DNA from: Terriglobus sp.
Lineage (GTDB): Bacteria > Acidobacteriota > Terriglobia > Terriglobales > Acidobacteriaceae
Length of the DNA: 5,650 nt
Assembly: GCA_023265355.1 (NCBI GenBank)
Contig: JAHFTZ010000182.1
Location: 1 to 5,650 of the forward strand
Direction: 5' to 3'
How positions within the stretch are numbered: position 1 is the first letter of the stretch; each line of letters starts with the position of its first letter. The notes below the pieces were generated by a model, which was not told the origin of the DNA, did not search any database, and was given only the letters and a program-made list of their open reading frames with translations. Below are positions 1-5,650 of the stretch, in pieces. The position numbers were made by a program, and so were the translations under genes.

Positions 1-56
1 ATTTTTCTGCATCCAAAAGGCTCTCTCAAAGCGCAATCAGCGTTCGCGTTATTCTC

Positions 57-60
57 GGAG
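57..60 (+). promoter_or_regulatory. Ribosome binding site of the HpnA-type gene
   Basis: GGAG lies five bases before the ATG at 66, which fixes that start. The reading frame stays open upstream to the window edge, but no ATG, GTG or TTG occurs in it there. The protein also begins with the usual MKVFLTG beta strand of its family. The remaining bases at 1-56 are more AT-rich than the genes, and no convincing sigma-70 promoter is visible in them. Confidence 0.6.
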
Positions 61-65
61 TCGCA

Positions 66-1076
66 ATGAAAGTCTTTCTCACAGGTTCTACTGGATTCGT
101 AGGCTCGCATGTGGCCCGTGCTTACGCCGCGCAGGGTGCGCAGCTGCGCCTTCTCGCTCGCAAGACGTCGAACCTTACCTCGATCGAAGGCATTCCGGCA
201 GATCTCATCCTGGGCGATCTTCGCAACCCTGCGACCTTCCGCTCCGCTCTCTGTGGCTGCGACGCTCTTGTGCATGTCGCTGCGGATTACCGCTTATGGG
301 TGCCAGATCCGGACGAGATGTACAAGGCGAACGTGGAAGGCACGCGCGACCTTCTGCGCTTCGCACGCGAGGAAGGCGTGCCCAAGGCGGTCTACACCTC
401 GTCCGTCGCCACCATGGGCTTTATGACGGACGGAACCATCGTTGACGAAGAGACCCCGGTGACAGAAGATGCGATGATTGGCCACTACAAGCGATCGAAG
501 TACATGGCAGAGCAGGAAGCCATTGCTGCCGCTGGTGTTGGCCAGCACGTCGTCATTTTGAATCCGACGACACCGATCGGTCCCGGCGATCTCAAACCGA
601 CACCCACGGGCCGCATCGTCGTCGACTTTCTCAACAAAAAGTTTCCTGCCTATGTGGACACTGGTCTGAACCTCGTCGACGTGAGCGAGATCGCGCGGAT
701 GCACATCACAGCGCTCGACCGAGGCCGGTCAGGTGAGCGCTATATCCTGGGCGGAGAGAATCTCACCCTCAAACAGATCCTGGATAAGATGTCCGCGATC
801 TCCGGGCTGCCCTCGCCCCGTATGAAGGTGCCTCACGCCGTCGCCATGGCCTTTGCCTTCTTCGATGAGAACTGGACAGGAAAGCTGCGTGGTCGCGAGC
901 CCCGCGCCACCGTGGAGGCCGTTCGGATGGGGCGCAAGAAGATGTACGCGTCCTCCGCCAAGGCGGAACGTGAACTAGGCTTTCATGTTGTCCCCGTATA
1001 CAAGGCACTCCGTGCTGCGATGGACTGGTTCGTCGCCCACGGCTACGCTCCGCCGTTTGAGGATCGCGCACAGTAA
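66..1076 (+). CDS. hpnA: Hopanoid-associated sugar epimerase (HpnA-type extended SDR)
   Basis: This 336-residue cytosolic protein is an extended short-chain dehydrogenase/reductase of the NAD-dependent epimerase/dehydratase group. The N-terminal Rossmann fold shows the glycine motif G7-S-T-G10-F-V-G13 and a GDLRN acidic turn at 50-54. The HVAADYRLWVPDPDEMY stretch at 70-86 is, as I recall, characteristic of HpnA. The catalytic residues are visible as S112/S113 (TSSVAT) and the Y141-xxx-K145 pair. NPTTPIGPGD at 166-175 is the substrate-side loop of the family. Length matches the family (about 330 residues). HpnA is known from its co-occurrence with hopanoid genes; its exact substrate is not settled. 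A phosphorylase and a zinc dehydrogenase follow on the same strand, supporting a role in hopanoid side-chain or sugar modification. The alternative is a dihydroflavonol-4-reductase-like SDR of unrelated function, which generic annotation would give. Confidence 0.88.
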   Translation: MKVFLTGSTGFVGSHVARAYAAQGAQLRLLARKTSNLTSIEGIPADLILGDLRNPATFRSALCGCDALVHVAADYRLWVPDPDEMYKANVEGTRDLLRFAREEGVPKAVYTSSVATMGFMTDGTIVDEETPVTEDAMIGHYKRSKYMAEQEAIAAAGVGQHVVILNPTTPIGPGDLKPTPTGRIVVDFLNKKFPAYVDTGLNLVDVSEIARMHITALDRGRSGERYILGGENLTLKQILDKMSAISGLPSPRMKVPHAVAMAFAFFDENWTGKLRGREPRATVEAVRMGRKKMYASSAKAERELGFHVVPVYKALRAAMDWFVAHGYAPPFEDRAQ

Positions 1077-1110
1077 GCGCGAACGCTGCTTCTACTTCTC
1101 CATCTATCAT

Positions 1111-1116
1111 GGAGAG
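1111..1116 (+). promoter_or_regulatory. Ribosome binding site deciding a GTG start for the phosphorylase gene
   Basis: GGAGAG stands with its GGAG core six bases before GTG at 1121. The in-frame ATG at 1109 overlaps this purine run, and its own upstream region (1085-1108) is pyrimidine-rich with no Shine-Dalgarno-like sequence. The GTG start is therefore preferred. It gives a protein beginning MPNLAILAALPRE, with the first beta strand at the very N-terminus as usual for this fold. Confidence 0.6.
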
Positions 1117-1120
1117 ACAC

Positions 1121-1804
1121 GTGCCAAATCTCGCCATCCTCGCCGCTCTGCCTCGTGAAATCGCCGCGCTCGTTCGTGGCACCGGACCGGATAAAGATCT
1201 ACTGCCGCAGGGAATTCATCTCCATCGTCTGCCCGGAAGTATCGTAGTCGCCGCGGGCATGGGCTCTCACCGTGTCACGCTCGCGCTGGAGAGCGCGCTC
1301 AAGTCCGCTCCCGAGATCACGACCGTTATCAGCGCAGGTCTCGCCGGTGCCTGCACGGCCCGCCTCTCACCGGGGGCAATCACCGAAGCTGCGATGATTG
1401 TCGACGCGCAATCCGGTGAGCGCCACAGGGCTGCCGCAGAAGGTACTACTCTGATCACCACCCACGCCATTGCAAGCGTGCAGGAAAAGATCCGCCTTGC
1501 CGCAACCTATGGCGCGGACCTCGTGGATATGGAAGCGGCCACCGTTGCCCGCCTGGCCACTGCACGCGGACTTCGCTTCCGCGCGATCAAGGCGATCTCA
1601 GACGCGCATGACTTTGAACTCGCGTCGCTTTCGCACTTCGCCACGCATCATGGCCACTTTCGCACGGGCGCCTTTGCTTTGCATACAGCGCTGCGTCCGC
1701 AGACCTGGCGGAAGACCGTGCATCTGGGACGGAACTCCAACCGTGCTCTCGCGGCACTGACTGTAGCGCTGAAAGACGCTATCGAAGAGAGTGCATTAAA
1801 CTAA
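1121..1804 (+). CDS. Nucleoside phosphorylase-fold protein, HpnG-like (hopanoid-associated phosphorylase)
   Basis: From the GTG start this is a 227-residue soluble protein of the PNP/MTA-SAH nucleosidase fold. Numbered from that GTG, the candidate catalytic residues are E13 (in PREIA), E138 in the V-D-M-E motif at 135-138 and D161 in AISDAHDF. They line up with the E12, E174 and D197 positions of E. coli MTA/SAH nucleosidase. The glycine-rich SAGLAGA stretch at 71-77 matches the phosphate/ribose-binding loop, though the GD that usually follows is GA (85-86). The middle of the protein is short compared with classical nucleosidases. HpnG of this superfamily removes adenine from adenosylhopane on the way to C35 hopanoids. 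Adjacency to hpnA, with a 44-base gap, makes that role likely here. A general nucleosidase remains possible, so no symbol is assigned. An ATG at 1109 would add four residues. Confidence 0.8.
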   Translation: MPNLAILAALPREIAALVRGTGPDKDLLPQGIHLHRLPGSIVVAAGMGSHRVTLALESALKSAPEITTVISAGLAGACTARLSPGAITEAAMIVDAQSGERHRAAAEGTTLITTHAIASVQEKIRLAATYGADLVDMEAATVARLATARGLRFRAIKAISDAHDFELASLSHFATHHGHFRTGAFALHTALRPQTWRKTVHLGRNSNRALAALTVALKDAIEESALN

Positions 1805-1811
1805 GAAAGAC

Positions 1812-2885
1812 ATGTCCCCGAATATCCCCACTGAAATGCAGGCCGCCGTCTATCGCGGCATCGATGATGTCCGCGTGGAAACCGTTCCCGTTCCTTCTGC
1901 TGGATCCGGCGAAGTGATCGTAAAGATCCACACCTGCGGCATCTGCGGAACCGACCTCAAGAAGATCCACACCGGCTCCCACTCCGCACCACGTATCTTC
2001 GGTCACGAGATGGCGGGCACGATCGTTGCTGTGGGCGAATCGGTGGCGGATTTCCATGTAGGCGATCGCGTCATGGCCTTTCACCACATTCCGTGCGGGG
2101 GATGTTTCTTCTGCCGCAAGCAGACCTACGCCCAGTGTGAGATGTATAAGAGGGTGGGCTGCACGGCCGCCTTCGAACCCTCCGGCGGCGGTTTCGCGGA
2201 GTACATCCGTGTGATGGACTGGATCGTCGCGAAAGGACTCATCAAGATCCCCGACGATATTCCATTCGAGCAGGCCTCGTTCATCGAACCTGTCAATACA
2301 ACCTACAAGGCCATCGATTTGCTAAACCTTGCACCCGACGACACCGTGCTCGTCATCGGCCAGGGACCCATTGGCATTATGCTCGCTGCACTTGCGAAGA
2401 GGACAGGAGCCACTGTGCTCACTTCGGATCTTTACCCGGAGCGCCACGCGGTTGCGGCAAAGTTTGGGCTCAACCATCCACTGGACGCACGCGGCGACGT
2501 TGTAGCGGCCTGCAAGGCTGCTACGGAAGGCCGTGGTGCCGATGTTGCTCTGGTTGCCGTAGGTGCCGACGCGCTGATTGCAACCGCGATGGATGCGATC
2601 CGTCCCGGAGGCCGCGTCTGCCTCTTCGCTTCCACCCAACATGGCACAGCGCCCTTCGATCCGGCAGCGGTCTGTATGGACGAAAAGACGCTGATGGGTT
2701 CGTACAGTTCTTCGGTGGCGATTCAGGATGAAGCGATTGAGGCTGTCTTTAACGGATATCGCGACGGCAGCTTCGATCTGACGCAACTGATCTCGCACCG
2801 GTTCTCCTTGACGGAGGCGGTTGAGGGAATCCATCTCGCATCGCATCCGCAACCGGATTCGATGAAGATTGTCATCCAGCCCTGA
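1812..2885 (+). CDS. Zinc-dependent medium-chain alcohol/polyol dehydrogenase
   Basis: This is a complete 357-residue medium-chain dehydrogenase/reductase, probably cytosolic. The catalytic zinc ligands are C45 (in GICGTD), H65-E66 (in GHE) and E159 (in EPVNTTYKA). The structural zinc site has all four cysteines: C95, C98, C101 and C109. The cofactor domain shows G183-x-G185-xx-G188 followed by D206 at the end of the second strand, which favours NAD(H) over NADP(H). The closest well-known relatives are sorbitol and threonine dehydrogenases. The start lies seven bases after the stop of the phosphorylase gene, with only a weak purine run (AAGAAAGA) before it, so it is probably translated by coupling. 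M9 is an alternative start with no better ribosome site. The context suggests action on a hopanoid sugar side chain, possibly aldehyde-to-alcohol reduction; this is inference. Confidence 0.88.
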   Translation: MSPNIPTEMQAAVYRGIDDVRVETVPVPSAGSGEVIVKIHTCGICGTDLKKIHTGSHSAPRIFGHEMAGTIVAVGESVADFHVGDRVMAFHHIPCGGCFFCRKQTYAQCEMYKRVGCTAAFEPSGGGFAEYIRVMDWIVAKGLIKIPDDIPFEQASFIEPVNTTYKAIDLLNLAPDDTVLVIGQGPIGIMLAALAKRTGATVLTSDLYPERHAVAAKFGLNHPLDARGDVVAACKAATEGRGADVALVAVGADALIATAMDAIRPGGRVCLFASTQHGTAPFDPAAVCMDEKTLMGSYSSSVAIQDEAIEAVFNGYRDGSFDLTQLISHRFSLTEAVEGIHLASHPQPDSMKIVIQP

Positions 2886-2898
2886 AGCGGAGAGAGTG

Positions 2899-4326
2899 CT
2901 ATTCGCGAACGCGCTTGCGGATCTCGATATTCAGGCGCTTGATCTTCTGGTTGAGCGTAGACAAAGGCACCTTGAAAAACTCGGCAGTCTCCGTCTGGTT
3001 CCAGTTGCATCGCTCCAAACGGTCTGTAAGGATGCGGCGCTCAATCTCTTCCATGATGTCGAAGAGCGAAGCATCCGGCTTGTGGTCAAGAAGGTTGGCA
3101 GAGTACGAGTTGCCAATCACCTGTTGCGGCAAAAGCTCGGGCGGAATCACGACTTCCGTTGAAAGCACCACACCGCGCTCCATGGAGTTCTCGAGCTCAC
3201 GCACGTTGCCCGGCCACTCGTAGTCCATCATGGCGCGGAGTGCTTCCAGCGATAGCTTTCTCAGCGGAAGGCCATTCTCATCCGAGTAGCGCTTCAGAAA
3301 GAAGTCGGCCAGCAAAGGGATATCCTGTTTGCGCGTGCGGAGCGGAGGAAGCTCCAGCGTGATGACGGACAGGCGATAGTAGAGATCCTCGCGGAAGCGG
3401 CCTTCTTTCACCGCCTGGAGAAGATTCACATTGGCGGCGGCGACGACGCGAACGTCGACGGAGATCTCCTGTACTCCACCGACCTGCATGAACTTGCGCT
3501 CCTGCAACGCGCGCAGGATCTTGGCCTGGGTCTCCATCGGCATGGTGCCGATCTCGTCGAGGAAGATGGTTCCTCCGTCGGCGACTTCGAAGAGTCCCTT
3601 TTTCGCCGCAATCGCCGAGGTGAAGGCACCCTTCACATGGCCGAAGAGGGTGGACTCCAGCAGTTCTGAGGGAACCGCTCCTGTATTGATCGCTACAAAG
3701 GGCTTGTCTTTCCTCTGCGAATGCATGTGCAGCGCCTTCGCGATAAGTTCCTTGCCTGTCCCGCTCTCGCCTTGAATCAGAACAGTGGAGCGGCTGGGGG
3801 CAACCTGCGCAACGACGTCGAGGAGCTTCAACATCGGTTCGCTTTTGCCCACAATGTTGTCGAAGGAGTAGCGCTGCTTCAGCGTCTTCTTAAGCTGAAT
3901 GACCTCGGTCTCGGACCGGTTTCTGGCTACGGCCATGCGAATATCCGCGAGCAGTTTTTCGTTATCCCATGGCTTCTGAACAAAGTTCTCAGCGCCCGCG
4001 CGCAGGGCATCCACGACGTTGCTGACCGTGCCGTATGCCGTGATCATGATGACGGGCATCTCCGGACGAAGCGCCTTGATCTTCGGCAGCAGATCGATTC
4101 CGTTCTCGCCTGGCATGGAAAGATCCAGAAGAAGGAGGTCAAACTCCTCGTGCGAAAGCGTCTCTATCCCACTGACACCTTCCTGGGCGAGGCTCACAGT
4201 GAATCCTTCCAGAGTCAGAAGTAGTTCCAACGAATCGCGAATAGCCGACTCATCGTCGATGATCAGAATGCGTCCACCCGTCACCCCGGGAACTGTTCCA
4301 GCAAAATCCATTAAGGCCTCAGGCAT
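2899..4326 (-). CDS. NtrC-family sigma-54-dependent response regulator
   Basis: This 475-residue transcriptional activator has three parts. The receiver domain (about 19-135) has acidic pocket D24-D25, phospho-acceptor D68, T96 and K118. The AAA+ sigma-54 interaction domain (about 158-400) has Walker A GESGTGKE (186-193), Walker B GGTIFLDEI (251-259), the FREDLYYRL arginine-finger region (311-319) and WPGNVREL (371-378). A Fis-type helix-turn-helix lies at about 428-470. The contact loop reads GAFTSA (233-238) where nearly all relatives have GAFTGA. The ATG at 4326 overlaps the end of the kinase gene and has GGAG ten bases upstream. M6, at 4311, has GAGG five bases upstream and would remove the overlap. 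The upstream kinase is the obvious phospho-donor. Target promoters cannot be read from the window. Expression is probably co-transcribed and translationally coupled with the kinase. Confidence 0.93.
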   Translation of the reverse strand: MPEALMDFAGTVPGVTGGRILIIDDESAIRDSLELLLTLEGFTVSLAQEGVSGIETLSHEEFDLLLLDLSMPGENGIDLLPKIKALRPEMPVIMITAYGTVSNVVDALRAGAENFVQKPWDNEKLLADIRMAVARNRSETEVIQLKKTLKQRYSFDNIVGKSEPMLKLLDVVAQVAPSRSTVLIQGESGTGKELIAKALHMHSQRKDKPFVAINTGAVPSELLESTLFGHVKGAFTSAIAAKKGLFEVADGGTIFLDEIGTMPMETQAKILRALQERKFMQVGGVQEISVDVRVVAAANVNLLQAVKEGRFREDLYYRLSVITLELPPLRTRKQDIPLLADFFLKRYSDENGLPLRKLSLEALRAMMDYEWPGNVRELENSMERGVVLSTEVVIPPELLPQQVIGNSYSANLLDHKPDASLFDIMEEIERRILTDRLERCNWNQTETAEFFKVPLSTLNQKIKRLNIEIRKRVRE

Positions 4327-5650
4327 GTGCTATCTTCTCCGTCTGTTGTTCACCCGCATAACCGCGCGACGAAGCATCCACGGTTTGTTGTAGACCCGAA
4401 ACAGGGAACTCCAGATGGAAGGTCGTTCCCTCACCCACAGCGCTTTCGACGCGAATCTTTCCGCCATGTTCCTGCACGATGCCATAGCTTACGGCCAGTC
4501 CCAACCCTGTGCCCTTGTGCTGTCCCTCACGCGGAGCATTTTTGGTCGTAAAGAATGGATCGTAGATCTTGTGCAGATGTGCAGGGTCGATGCCGCTTCC
4601 CCGGTCCGAGATTGACAAGAGAACGTGTGTATCCGTCGCACGTGTTGCTACCGTCAAGTGAGGTGTCGCAGAGTCCGCCATCGCGTCCTTTGCGTTCAAC
4701 ATGAGGTTCAAGACAACCTGTTGCAATTTGCCCTGCGACCCGTCGACGCAGGGAAGAGATGGGGCGAGATCCGTTTGCACAGAGACCTTCGCCGTACGGA
4801 ACTGATGCTCCAGCAAAGCCACGGTCTCCTTCAGCACAGCGTTCAGATCCACGGGGACAAACTCGGAAGACGTCTTGCGCGAAAAGTTCAGAAGCCCGTT
4901 CACGATCTCGGAAGCGCGGAAGGTCTGTTGTGTGATCTTCTCCAGCACCATACTGAGACGAGGATCGTCTGAGGTCTGTTTGCGCAGCATCTGCGTATAG
5001 GAAGAGATCACCGCGAGCGGTGTATTTACTTCGTGTGCCACACCTGCCGCCAGCAGGCCGATGGAGGAAAGCTTCTCCGCCTGGGTCAGTTGCGCCTCAA
5101 GTTCGACCCGTCCGGTAATGTCGTCGACCAGCACGATCCTCCCCACGGAGACGAAGTCGCGCGTGAGCAAAGGGGCGATTGCAATATTCGCCGTGCGTGT
5201 TTCGCCTGCCAGCATCTGCAGCCGCATCTTGGAAAGGTGATGCGTTCCGCTTTCCGTCTTCGATTGTTCAAACGCCTGAACAAAGCTGGCAGGGAAGACA
5301 TCTGTAATGGAGCGCCCAAGGGCCTCGCTGCGAGAGAGCGCGTACATGACTTCCATCTCGGCGTTCCAGCTCTCTATGCGGTCCTCGAGATCGAGCGTAA
5401 AGATACCTACCTTGATCGACTCAACGATGTTTTCGTTGAACTCCTTGAGCCGCTCAAACTCCGTGATCTTCGACTCCAGAGAGCGGAAGAGCTGTGCATT
5501 CTGAATCGCGATGCCAATGTAGCCAGCCAGAGATTCGAGGAACTCCATATCTTCGCTCGACAGGAAATCGTCGTCCTGAGTTCGTCCCAATCCGATCACC
5601 GCGATTGCACGCGCCCGTCCTGTTCTGCGATCCGCTACGCGGCAGGGAAG
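4319..5650 (-). CDS. GAF-PAS sensor histidine kinase (partial, N-terminus beyond the window)
   Basis: The C-terminal 443 residues are visible, and the frame is open to the right edge, so the gene is cut by the window. In visible numbering, residues 1-55 look like the end of a GAF domain (EDMEFLESLAGYIGIAIQNA), then a helical linker and a PAS domain at about 66-180. The HisKA dimerisation domain has the phospho-acceptor H206 in AGVAHEVNTPL. The HATPase_c domain has an N box (NLMLNAKDAM, 315-324), G1 (DRGSGID, 349-355), F box (DPFFTTK, 364-370) and G2 (GTGLGLAV, 380-387). No membrane segment is seen in this part, which suggests cytosolic ligand or redox sensing, but the missing N-terminus could hold one. 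The stop overlaps the start of the response regulator by eight bases, so the pair forms one operon. The signal is unknown. A GTG at 5599 is not the start, because GAF-like sequence continues upstream of it. Confidence 0.93.
   Translation of the reverse strand, partial: LPCRVADRRTGRARAIAVIGLGRTQDDDFLSSEDMEFLESLAGYIGIAIQNAQLFRSLESKITEFERLKEFNENIVESIKVGIFTLDLEDRIESWNAEMEVMYALSRSEALGRSITDVFPASFVQAFEQSKTESGTHHLSKMRLQMLAGETRTANIAIAPLLTRDFVSVGRIVLVDDITGRVELEAQLTQAEKLSSIGLLAAGVAHEVNTPLAVISSYTQMLRKQTSDDPRLSMVLEKITQQTFRASEIVNGLLNFSRKTSSEFVPVDLNAVLKETVALLEHQFRTAKVSVQTDLAPSLPCVDGSQGKLQQVVLNLMLNAKDAMADSATPHLTVATRATDTHVLLSISDRGSGIDPAHLHKIYDPFFTTKNAPREGQHKGTGLGLAVSYGIVQEHGGKIRVESAVGEGTTFHLEFPVSGLQQTVDASSRGYAGEQQTEKIAHA

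Noticed and set aside
1..69. Possible tail of an upstream gene ending in an ATGA overlap with the hpnA-type start
   Set aside because: Frame 1 is open from base 1 to a TGA at 67-69, but the 22 encoded residues match nothing I recognise and such a short open stretch is expected by chance. The base composition looks intergenic.
294..704. Minus-strand open frame of 136 codons inside the hpnA-type gene
   Set aside because: It lies wholly antisense to a strongly recognisable SDR gene, has no recognisable domain, and is expected by chance in GC-rich coding DNA.
1077..1120. Terminator or promoter between the hpnA-type and phosphorylase genes
   Set aside because: The 44-base gap is pyrimidine-rich, with no hairpin followed by T residues and no recognisable promoter boxes, so the genes are treated as one operon.
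769..1182. Minus-strand open frame of 137 codons spanning the hpnA/phosphorylase junction
   Set aside because: Its translation is rich in Arg and Ser with no domain, and it covers parts of two real genes on the other strand.
2322..2852. Minus-strand open frame of 176 codons inside the dehydrogenase gene
   Set aside because: It is antisense to the NAD-binding domain of a complete dehydrogenase, and its translation resembles no family I know.
3721..4224. Plus-strand open frame of 167 codons antisense to the response regulator
   Set aside because: The minus strand here encodes an unmistakable receiver and AAA+ domain; the plus-strand frame is a shadow.
5597..5599. GTG as the kinase start codon
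   Set aside because: The same frame continues without a stop to the window edge, and the residues before it (ending in RARAIA) fit the preceding strand of a GAF domain.

Overview
The window reads as a GC-rich, gene-dense chromosomal segment from a bacterium, most likely an acidobacterium of the Terriglobales type (Granulicella/Terriglobus/Edaphobacter-like). That placement is recalled from the look of the protein sequences and the gene order; no search was run. There are five protein-coding genes, no RNA genes, no mobile elements and no CRISPR array. Intergenic gaps are tiny and there is no gene-free stretch of 300 bases.

Left half (66-2885, plus strand): three co-directional, closely packed genes that look like one operon. 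The first is a HpnA-type hopanoid-associated NAD-dependent sugar epimerase/dehydratase. The second is a short nucleoside phosphorylase/nucleosidase-fold protein resembling HpnG, the enzyme that removes adenine from adenosylhopane. The third is a complete zinc-dependent medium-chain alcohol/polyol dehydrogenase. Together they suggest hopanoid side-chain (C35 bacteriohopanepolyol) metabolism. The dehydrogenase is a reasonable candidate for the poorly defined step that reduces ribosylhopane to bacteriohopanetetrol.

Right half (2899-5650, minus strand): a two-component system read towards the first operon. A soluble-looking GAF-PAS-HisKA-HATPase sensor kinase, whose N-terminus lies beyond the right edge, is followed with a short overlap by an NtrC-type response regulator (receiver, sigma-54 AAA+ domain, Fis-type helix-turn-helix). 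The regulator carries GAFTSA instead of the usual GAFTGA in the sigma-54 contact loop. The two gene blocks converge, with only 13 bases between the stop codons and no obvious terminator.

Most of the window is ordinary. The points worth a second look are the candidate hopanoid reductase, the divergent phosphorylase, the altered GAFTGA loop and a weak GG-N10-GC element upstream of the first gene.
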